A stretch of 20,027 bases of DNA, taken from positions 1-20,027 of the forward strand of contig CAYJIH010000034.1 in assembly GCA_964370195.1 (NCBI GenBank), given 5' to 3'. Positions 1 through 9,800 of this stretch are shown one piece after another. How positions within the stretch are numbered: position 1 is the stretch's first letter; each line of letters starts with the position of its first letter. Position numbers and translations under genes: made by a program. The notes under the pieces were generated by a model. It was not told the origin of the DNA. It made no database searches and saw only the letters and a program-made list of their open reading frames with translations. This DNA is from JAAYCI01 sp964370195 (GTDB lineage Bacteria; Bacillota; Clostridia; Oscillospirales; Ruminococcaceae).

Positions 1-149
1 TGGAGCAACAAGGCCGTACCGTGGAAGACCTCAACGACCAATGGTACGATCAAGACAAAGCATTCATCAGCGTACAAAATCAAGCCGACCAAATCGACGA
101 GCTCATCAACGAGTTCAACGAAGCAACCGGCGTGCTGAAAGCCCTGTAA
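1..149 (+). CDS. C-terminal fragment of an unrecognised protein
   Basis: An open frame enters from the left edge (frame beginning at base 3) and ends at TAA 147-149, giving 48 residues. The fragment is acidic and probably helical, with many Gln, Asn and Asp residues; it ends in GVLKAL. There is no cysteine and no membrane segment. A strong terminator begins 12 bases after the stop, which supports this being a real gene end. I do not recognise the family, and the start lies outside the window. Confidence 0.7.
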   Translation, partial: EQQGRTVEDLNDQWYDQDKAFISVQNQADQIDELINEFNEATGVLKAL

Positions 150-160
150 GCCATTTAATA

Positions 161-195
161 AGCGCCTCGTCATTTAGACGGGGCGCTTTTCTTTT
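161..195 (+). terminator. Intrinsic terminator of the leftmost gene
   Basis: An 11-bp stem (161-171 paired with 177-187, one G-T pair) closes a five-base ATTTA loop and is followed by TTTTCTTTT. It sits just after the stop at 149 and is oriented to end plus-strand transcription. Confidence 0.9.
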
Positions 196-204
196 GCGCT
201 TCAA

Positions 205-340
205 AGGCCGCTGGGCCCTGCCCCGCACCCCGCAATTTTTTACAAAAAATTGAGTAAAACTTTTTTACAAAGGCGCCTTTCACGCAGGATGTTGCAAAAC
301 ACCCACGGTTCTTCGTGCAAAAACCGCACGAAGAACGGTT
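205..340 (+). repeat. Dispersed intergenic repeat, copy A
   Basis: The core at 214-252 reads GGCCCTGCCCCGCACCCCGC followed by a hairpin-forming A/T tract (CAATTTTTT and AAAAAATTG). A second hairpin follows, with GTTCTTCGTGC at 308-318 pairing with GCACGAAGAAC at 326-336. Related copies lie at 640-772 (inverted), 19655-19702 and 19905-19970. No coding potential is apparent. It resembles the noncoding repeat families scattered through many Clostridia genomes, but I cannot name it. Confidence 0.7.
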
Positions 341-383
341 TGAAAAACGCCTAAAAAATAATTATAAAAACACAACATGGCAT

Positions 384-426
384 AAAACGAACCCGAGAGA
401 GCCAAGCTCTCTCGGGTTCGTTTTTT
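384..426. terminator. Perfect bidirectional terminator hairpin
   Basis: CGAACCCGAGAGAGC at 388-402 pairs perfectly with 406-420 around a three-base CAA loop, and the flanking AAAA and TTTT extend the stem to 19 bp. The A run on one side and T run on the other allow it to work in both directions. Its core is shared with the hairpin at 19821-19857. Confidence 0.85.
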
Positions 427-506
427 CCTTTTCTCTACTTTGGGCATATACAAGCAAACACTGTACACCTTTTAAACGCGCCAAAAGAAACCCTTTGCAC
501 ACGCCA

Positions 507-538
507 AAACAGGCGGAGGTCTCTCCGCCTGTTTCTTT
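507..538. terminator. Terminator-like hairpin
   Basis: AAACAGGCGGAG at 507-518 pairs with CTCCGCCTGTTT at 523-534 around a GTCT loop. The 12-bp stem has no mismatch and is followed by CTTT, a weak T tract. No gene directly adjoins it, so it is probably a backup terminator or a remnant. Confidence 0.65.
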
Positions 539-639
539 ACACAGCCAAGTTCCCACACGGTGGACTGCACACACTGCGCTGCCGCCACTTTGCATGCCAA
601 ATCGCAAAGAAATCCGTTTGGAAGGGCACCTTTCAAACA

Positions 640-772
640 TTCTTCGTGCGGCCTTTTGCACGAAGAAACGCCCACCGCCTGCAAAAGCCCCCTTCAACGT
701 GCCCTTTCAAAAAAGTTTTGTACACTTTTTTAAAAGTGTCGGGGTGCGGGGCAGAGCCCTGCGACCTTTGGC
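640..772 (-). repeat. Dispersed intergenic repeat, copy B (inverted)
   Basis: Read on the minus strand this holds the same parts as copy A: the CTGCCCCGCACCCCG core (741-763), an A/T-rich hairpin (ACACTTTTTTAAAAGTGT at 722-739), then a distal hairpin with TTCTTCGTGC at 640-649 pairing with 658-667. It faces copy A, so the noncoding stretch 150-882 is bounded by inverted copies. No gene is visible in it. Confidence 0.7.
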
Positions 773-803
773 AAAGTACGAGACCTATGAGGCAGAGCCC
801 ATA

Positions 804-849
804 AAAAAGAAGAGCGCCTTTCCACGAGGGAAGGCGCTCTTGCTTTTTT
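804..849 (-). terminator. Terminator of the giant surface-protein gene
   Basis: AGAGCGCCTT at 811-820 pairs with 831-840, with two further G-C pairs inside and a four-base ACGA loop. On the minus strand the stem is followed by TTCTTTTTTAT. It lies about 35 bases past the stop codon at 883-885. T-rich sequence on the plus side suggests it could also stop opposing transcription. Confidence 0.9.
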
Positions 850-882
850 GTTAAAAACTGCTATGTTCTGTTGTGCCGGCTA

Positions 883-3800
883 TTAGGCGCCTTGTGGTTT
901 CACGTCGTCGTTTTGCACATTTTTCTTACGAGAAAGAATGGCAAGCACGAATTGCACAAGAAGGATAACGGCCATAATCAGTGTCCATTGGTCAAGCAGG
1001 GCCATTGGTAAGCTCATATCTTGTGTTAAGATGAAGAGCACGGCCGAGAGGATTGCCATTGGTGCGCTGAGAATTCTGAACAGACCTTTGCGTTTTGTGG
1101 TAGTTGTTTCATCGTCGTCGTCGTTTTTCTTGCCTTTGAAGTATCCTACGAGCAGGAATACAGAAGAAAGAAGTGTTACGATTGCGATGAGCAAGTTCAT
1201 TAGAGCCCAGCTACCTTCTGCAGCGGCCAGAGGAATCTCTGTGTCGCCAATTTCCACTTGCACGTCTTCTAAGTCAGGAGCGTCTGCCAGCGGAACAACT
1301 GCGTCGGGTAGATCAATCGTTAGAGCTGCCGGAACGAGCGGTGCTACTACGGGGGCTACCGGAGCTACTGCAGCAGGTGCAGGTGCCGGAGCCGGTGCAG
1401 GAGCAGGTGTTGTGTCGGTTGTTGTGTCGTCACCATCGTCGATAATTGGTGCGGCACTGATGGTGAATGTACCATCTACTACGGTTACATTGTAGTTCGG
1501 GTTTGCAGTGAAGGTTGCTGTGATGGGATATGCGCCCACATCTTCACCGGCTGTGCGGCTTACTGTGTAGTCGAGCGTATCGGTGCCTTCCATGCCGCTT
1601 ACTGTGGCTGTGAAAGTTGCCGGGTCGTCTGCGCCTACGGTTTTGCCGGTGCTTGCCACTGTGATGGTGGCGTCTGCCGGGGTGATGGTAGCAGTGTATG
1701 TACCTTCTACTGCGTCGTAGTTATCTGCTTCGGCACGAACGGTAATTTCGTATGTGCCTGCGTTTGTAAGCTGTGGTGCGGTGGCGCTAAAGGGTCCGCC
1801 GTCCACGCTGTAGGTGAAGGTGGCATTTGCTACATTGCTTGTTACGTTTACAATACCATCGTGATCATCGGCGTCGTATGTGCCGTTGTACGGTGCTGCG
1901 GAAGAGATTAAGAAATCTTCGCTGTTGTTTACGATTTCAAGCGTACCATCTGTTGTGCTTAATGTGTAGTTTGCCGGGTTTGTTAGAATTTGTTCATTCT
2001 CAATGGTTACGGGATAGTCGCCTACCTGAGAATCCAGCTGTGCTGTTGTTTCAACATCATAAGACAAGATGTTTGCAGCATTTGCTTCGTCGTTGTATTT
2101 CCAGCCGGTTACCACAGGATTAAAGGCTGGGTTTGCTACGTTGTACTGTCTTGCGTAGTTTCCAACAGAAATGTTCATTGCTGCCGGTGCAACTTGGAAA
2201 TCAGCTGTTGCTGTGCTTGGAATTGCCACTGTATAGTTTTCGCTGTTATCCACGCCTTCTTCTGCGTAAGCAGTTTGTGTGGCATCGCTAAGCAATACAG
2301 AATATGTTCCAACATTGCGGTTGTTCTCGTCTGCTGTGTTGTAGGCGGTTGTGTAGTTTGCTGCGGTTGGTGCTGTTGCAAGGCTTAAGTGAGAAAGCAC
2401 ATTGCCGGCAGCATCTTGGAACTGATAGCCAAAGATTCCTTCATCGCCATATGTGATGTTTTGTGCTGTGGCAACGAGGTTGGCGTTTGCCGGTGTGATT
2501 TCGAATGTGAAGCTGCCCTCTAACTCGCCATCATAACCGGGAACGGTTGCCGTTACATCTACAGTAAGCTGTCCTTCGCTTACGTGTGTCAGTTGGTCGG
2601 CTGGGTTTGCGTTCGGCGAGTATGTAATGCTGGCAGATACACCTTGTGGCATGCCTGTTACGGCTGCGTTTCTTTCAAACGTTTGCGGTGTGCGGTTGTA
2701 CATTTTTGTTTGTGCCGCTGCGCCCACGTTCAGCGTCAATTCGCTGATGTTTCGGTTTTCAACGGTAAGTACGCCATTGTTTGTTGCTACGATTTCGTAG
2801 TTGCCACCCATAATTTCAGTGCCTACTACGCCAGCTGCAAATTCAACATCATGCGTGCCTGCTGTTGTGTTATCCGGTGTGCCGTTTGCGTAAGATAGTA
2901 CATCGCCAATTGCAGTTTTCAAGCTAGCTTCCGTATCACCGGTTTGCACTTCGTTTGTACCAAAGTTGTAGCTTGGGGCCGGAACTGTATCGTATGTTTT
3001 GATTGTAGAGGACACTGCAGTTAAGTTCAGCGGTGCAGCGGTTAAGCTGTAAGTCACTGTGCCTGTTACACTGCCAAAGCCCTGTACATTTGCTGTAACG
3101 GTTACAGTGATGGGGCCATCCGCTACATTTTCAAGTTGTCCACTTGTGTTGCTATAACTAAATGTGTAGTTAATCGCTGGGGTAATGCCTGCCGGGATAC
3201 CGTTAACAGATAATGCGGTGCGTGCTTGTGCTTCATCGAAGCTTTGCAAAGAACCATTGTATCTGTCGGTTTGGCTTACACCTTCTACATCCAGTGTTAG
3301 GCCTTCAACACCACGGTCGTTGATGGTGAGTGTGCCGTTCGTAACGGATGCGATTTTGTAGTTACCGCTTAACAACACGGAATCTTCTGCTACGCCACTA
3401 TTAAACAAAACACTGTAGCGGCCTGCTGTTGTATTGTCGGGTGTTTCGTTGTAGCTCAACACTTCTGTTCCTGCACCCACCAAGCCTTCAATGGCTGTGC
3501 GCAAGGCAGTTTCATCGTCTGCATCAAGGTTGCCGGTCATTGTGTATGCCGTTGGTGGCACGGGGTCATATGTGTTGATTGTTTCAGAAGCTGCGGTTAA
3601 CGCTAAGTTTAACGGGTTGATTGTAGCTGCGTAAGAAACGGCAGCAGATGGGCTGTAGCCCGGTGCGGTTGCTCTTACCCAAAGAGTTGTTGAATCGTTA
3701 CCGTTTGTAAGCTGTGGCACAGCACTGCTGTATGTACCATTTTGGCTGGTGCTGTATTCAAGCTCTACAGTAACACCTTCCGGTGCATCGTTCACACTGG

Positions 3801-6800
3801 CATCGCCATCAAACTCTTGTGCTGTTTTGTTGTAATCAAACGCTTGATCTGCAGCACTTACCGAGAAGGTTGCCGCTTGGTTTTCAAGTGTCAAATCACC
3901 AGGGGTGAATGTTGTAAGCAGGTAGTTTCTGTTTACAATAACACTGGTAGCGTTTGCAAAAACAATTTCGTCTGCGTGTGTTGCCGCCACTGTGTTGTCG
4001 ATAGTAGCCGCATTTGCAACGCTTAGGGTATGGGCCTCAATGGCAGTGCGAATGGTTGCAATCTCGTCTGCTTTTGCATCCCCTTTGCTGTTGTCTACCA
4101 CACGGTCTTCGGTAAAGGTAAAGCCGTTTAACGTTGCTGTTGCTAGGTTTGTGTAAGTAGGCAATGTTACATCGTTTGCTGTTGCTGTAATTTCAATGGG
4201 GTTCACTGTGGTTTCAAAGGTGTACTCTCTTGGTAGGAACCCATCGATGGTTGCCCTTACGGTAAAGCTTTTGCTAACCACTTCGTTGGCATCGTTTAGC
4301 TGTACCTGTGTTATGGTTGGCTTGCCATCAATCCATGTTACTGTTGTATCCTCTGTAGCAATGTAATCCCATGTGATGCTGTGTTGAGCGCCATCAATGG
4401 TTACACTGTCTGGCATGGAGCCTGCTGCAAAGGCATCTCGTTGTGTGCCATTGTACGTTAGTGTTGTGCCCGCAGGATTCAATACGTCATCAGGAATTTG
4501 CGGAATTTCTTCCCACTGGGCGTACAATGTAATTGTTGTTTCGCCTTCTGCCATAAGAGCGATAAGGCTTGCAACACTATTGCTACCAACCGCTACTGCG
4601 GTTCCGCCGGTTGCTTCTGTTCTCCAACCAGTCCAGCGTTGGTTTGTTGGTGCTGTAAAACCATTTCCGCTTACTGTAACATTGGTATCTGTAATGTCAA
4701 ACTCTACGGATTCCATGTTGCCGTTGCCACCGTTTGCATCATAGGCTAGGGTGTAGGTGGTAACGGACCACACAGCATAGTAAGTAACATCTCTTGCTGC
4801 TGTGTTAAGCTCTTGTGCTGTTGTTGCGGAAGCGCTTGTGTTCCAGCCTACAAAGTCATAGCCTGAGCGTGTTGGCTCATCAATGTCGCTAAAATCAAAC
4901 GGTGTAGTGCCTGTGGTTGTTCTGGTTTGGTCGGCTGTTTCGCCGCCGTTTGAATCGAACGTTGCGGTGTAGTCGTTGGCTGTCCATTGGGCTTCGAATG
5001 TCACATTTCGTGCACTCTTATCTAATGCGTTAGTAGCCTGTGGAGTACCTGTTGCACCTGCTTCAAGCCAACCTGCAAAGGTATAATTGGCACGTGTCGG
5101 GTTATCAATTTCATCGAAACTGAAATCTGTAGTGCCTGTGGTTCTTGCTGTTTGGTTGGCTGTTTCGCCGCCGTTTGAATCGAAGGTTGCAGTGTATTCG
5201 TTGGCGGACCACACAGCATACAAGGTTACCCTATCGTTTACTGTGACAATGCCCTCTGCAGGAATTTCAAATTGGGCGCCATCGGTGTATGCAACATTGC
5301 CACCGTAGGATGTTGCCCAGCCTGCAAATGTATGGTTTGTATTCGTATATTCATTTGTTGTAAGCGACTGTGCCACAGCGTATGTGAAACTTTGGTTGTT
5401 CATTGTTTCAGTGCCGTCTGCACCACCTTTATTAAATACAACTTCATACGTTTTTGCTGTCCACACAGCGTAGTAAGTAACATCTCTTGCTGCTGTGTTA
5501 AGCTCTTGTGCTGTTGTTTCGGAAGCGCTTGTGTTCCAGCCTACAAAGTTATAGCCTAAACGGGTTGGCTCAGCAATGCCGCCAAAATTAAACGGTGTAG
5601 TGCCTGTGGTTGTTACGGTTTGTGCTTCTTCTGGTTCGCCGCCGTTTGAATCGAACGTGGCGGTGTAGGTGTTGGCTGTCCACTGGGCATACAGATTCAG
5701 GTTTTCTGTTAAAGTAACAGCTTGCCTATTTGTATACTCGTCACCATTGCCGTTTGCGGCGGTGTTCCAGCCTGCAAATTCGTAGCCATCGCGGGTGAAT
5801 TCGTTTGCATCCAATGCAGTTTCAACGTTATGTGGAACCGATTGCGGTTCCATGCTGCCTTCGCCGCCGTTTGCGTTGAAGGTAACGGTAACATCATTGG
5901 CACTCCAAACGGCATAGTATGTTACATTGCCATCTGCAGTTGTAGAAAGCTGGGCAAGAGGCTTTGCATCCTCTACGGATGTACCACTTGTTGTTCCCCA
6001 ACCTTCAAAGGTGTAGTTCTCTTTTGTGGGCTCTGAGATGCTACCGAAGTTAAACGGATTTTCTATGTTACCCGATGCAAATCGCTGGGCTTCATTCCCA
6101 CCGTTTGAATCAAATGTTGCGGTGTATTGTACTTTTCTCCATATAGCATCTACCTGTACACCTTGGCCTAAATTCACCACTTCGTTCGGTTGATAAGACG
6201 GAACTGTGCCCGTTCCCCAACCGGAGAAAGTGTAGTGACTTACATCATGGGTGGCATGAGGTGTCATACCTACATCACTTGGCGCTAAGAATGTATACGA
6301 GCCAACCGGTACCTCATAGCTACGGGTGTCACCAACGCCATTACCCTTTGTGTAAATAACCGTTATGTTTTTAGCCGTCAAGGTTAAGTTGATGGTGGTA
6401 TTTTCTCCAAACACAGGTGTTCCTGCACGGTCTAGGGATGCTGTGTAGTTGTCAAGTTCAACCCCCTGCAGTGCAGATGCAACAGCTGCATTTGCCATCA
6501 CACTTTCTGTAGTAAGCCCGCCTGTTGTAGTCCAGCGCTGTGTGCTGGCATCGGCCGGTACTAGAACGGTTTCATTTACTGTGCCATCTGAGGAAGTGAT
6601 TTTTACAGTATAACCCACAGCATAGTCATTTTTTGTGTAAGTAAACGTTGTTTGCATCTCGCTTGGTGCACTTAGTTGTACACTGCCCGAGCCGCTTGTT
6701 AGCGTGTAGCCTTGAATATGCGGTGCATAGACTGTGATGATGCTTTTGGCAACAGCATATGTTTTGCTTGCCGACGTTGCATCGCCTTCTACTGCTGGCA

Positions 6801-9800
6801 GTGGATCGCCGTTTTCATCCACATAGTTTACTACAAATGTATTTACTTGGCCTGCATTTTGGTTGTAGTCGAATGTAATCGAGTTATCTGCCTCGGCTAC
6901 TGTAATGCTTTGTGAACCTTGTGTGGAAACATAGAAAACAGGATCCCACCCTTGTGCAATCAGCTGTGTGGTGCTTAACGGATAAAGTGTTACGTTATCG
7001 CCCACAATAAAGCCAACGCGTTCTTCTTGATACGTTGTTCCTGTTGGGTTTCCATCTTCACCCAGCAAGCGGTGATTGATGGTGATAGAAGCCATGTTCA
7101 CATCTGTTTGAATCCAGCGGGCATACAAATCGATGTTGCTGGTTATCGCTGCATCAAAAGTGTATTTTTCGCCGTTCGGTGTAAGAGACCAACCATCTTG
7201 AACATAGCCAACATTTACTGCTGTGTATGGCTCGGGTGTATAGATACGCACCGGAGATTTTTCTTCCACAGAGTAGCTAGCTACTTCAGTGCCTTCAATT
7301 GGGTTGCCCTCTTCATCCAGTTGCACCAATTGGCCGCCATTTGGATGGAACGTAATGGTATTTGCTTCCCATTTTGCAAAAACAGTGTAGGTGTAGTTAC
7401 CGGTGCTGTCTTTTACTGTGATGTTCGGGATGGTAGCATCATCTGCAAGTACCTCGTTGCCACCTTCGTCCACATACCAGCCTACAAATTCGTAGCCCAG
7501 TGGATGCGTAAATGTGCCTGCAGGGCTATAATTTGAAATAGATTCTCCAAATAGGGTGCTTCCATTTCGGATATCACTAGAGGAGCCATTATAGCTTCCG
7601 CCGTTTAAGTCGAACACAAGGTCGATTTGTCTGCGTTCGTATAGGAAGTTTCGTCCGTCTTCAACGCCAGCTTCCATGCCTTCGATATCTTTTGCAACCA
7701 TGGAGCTCGTTGGAAGCGATTGGGTGTACGCATCTTGCAACATATACGTGATGCCACGCTCGGTTATGGAGTTGGCACTTGTTGGTGTTGGGTCACCCTC
7801 AATCCGCTCAAAGTAATATCTGTAGGTATAAAGCCTAGAATTTGTTGTATTCATTGAAACATTAGAAGATACACCATCTCCTGGGATAAATTCTTCTGTC
7901 AAGCTATACACCTTACTCATTACACTGTAAGATACGCCCGGTACATTCCAGCTACTGAATGTTCTAGAACCACTTAATGTAACATCTCCAGCAGTTGGAA
8001 GTGTGCTGCTCACATCGTCCCCATATTTTGCAGTTAAGACATATGGGTTGCTAGCGGTATAGTTGCTGCCCTTATAGGTCATTGTGTAATTATCCCAATG
8101 CCCACCAAAGAAGCCACTGTCCCATTCTCTTGGATAAAAGTTGAATGTATACACATCTCTTGTATAGTATACATTCACCACTGTGTTGCCATGTTCGTCT
8201 ATGGTGTGGTTTGCAGCATCTGTATGGCTATAACTGGCATATTTGGTGCCATCGGCTGTTGTAACAGCAATCTGGTTTGCTGTAATCAAATCTTCACGCA
8301 CAGTTTGGCCAGCGTTTTGGCCGTTGATGTCGCCCGATACGCTAAGCAACATGTAGCTAGAAGGGTCGTTTAATAAAGTAGGGTTGCTGCTTAAAGATTG
8401 TCCCGGAAGAAGGTTTGGCTTTTCTACCCAGTAAGCAATTCTAAACGGTGCAGCCTCGCCTTCCCACTTGGCTGTGTAGGTTACGCTTACAGCCGGCATT
8501 GTGCTTGGGAAGTTGTTTAAATTCTTATTGATCGTGCTGCCATCACTGCCTTCAAAACCTTGGAAGGTGTAATTTTCCCTTGTGGGTGCATCCGGTGCAG
8601 AAATTGACGCACCAAACTTAGCCTCTATTGTGCTGACAGGTGTGCCACCCACAGTATTAAAGGTTAGATAATAAATGTTTCTTGTAAACTTCACTTCCAA
8701 CACGTTGTTATCTGCATTGGATGTTAAGGTAAGCGGGCTTCCCGGCTCGAAAGAGAAACCTTCCGGTGCTGTAACCCCTTCAGACGCTGCGTTTGGAATT
8801 GTAGCTCCTATTGCGTCTGTTTTGGATTCATCAGGATAGTCACTTCTTTGCTCAAAATCACCGTCTACAGTTTCAAACAAATATCTTACGGTGTAGCCTA
8901 TATCGCCTTGGCTTTGTACATAGTAAACCGTTGTATCACCGGTTACTGTTACTTGGCCGTTGGCAATGGTTAACCCTGCATTCAAAGTAGCATCTAGCTC
9001 TGCACCGATAGAGGGCAAAGCAACCTGGGCACTTTCGCCCTCTGCCAGTTGCACGGTCTCGGCAGGATATGCATCCGGATAGGTGCCATCCTCACTTTGT
9101 GTGTTGTATTTAAAGGAAACGGTATAATCTGTGGCGTCGTTTTGCTCATACACGGCTGTAAGTGTGTATGTTTGGCCTGCCACAGGGGAAAGAGCAGAAA
9201 TTGCAGTAACGATGGTTGTTCCGCCGTCATTGCTCCAGCCTTTAAATGTATATCCATCTTTGTTCAAGGATTGTGTTGTTGTAACTGTGCCGTCTGCGGC
9301 AGTAAATCCATTTTCAGGATAAGCAATGGTTGTGTCATTGGTGTAGAAAGGCACAGCTTCTTGCGATGAGCCTGCTTCACCAATACCATTAAATGTGATG
9401 TAGAACAAACTACCGACTACTTCACCACCGCTGCCAAGTAGGTTCATTGGCATCATGCCGTACATTGTCCTCACGGAAGCAACGGTAAGGCCGCCTGTGG
9501 TTTCGCTAGAAGAATCATCTTCCTCTTCTGGCTCCGAGGTGGGTGGTGTGGTTTGCACGGGGGCATCGCCCTGTGTTGTGCTTCCACTTGTCGTACCTTG
9601 TGATTGGCTAGAGCTTGAGCTTGAATTCGGGTCCACCACTGGAGGTTGTGATGTGCCCGGATCTGATGTAGCCGGTGTCGACGTTGGTGTCGACGTTGGT
9701 GTCGACGTTGGCGTCGGCTGTGGTGTTGGCTCCGGTGTTGGTGTCGACGTTGGCGCCGGCTGCGGTGTCGACGTTGGTGCCGGCTCCGGTGTTGGCTCCG

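Noticed and set aside
315..854. Open frames on both strands across 280-854
   Set aside because: They run through terminator hairpins and dispersed repeats, lack ribosome binding sites and have compositions driven by the repeats. The region is better read as noncoding.
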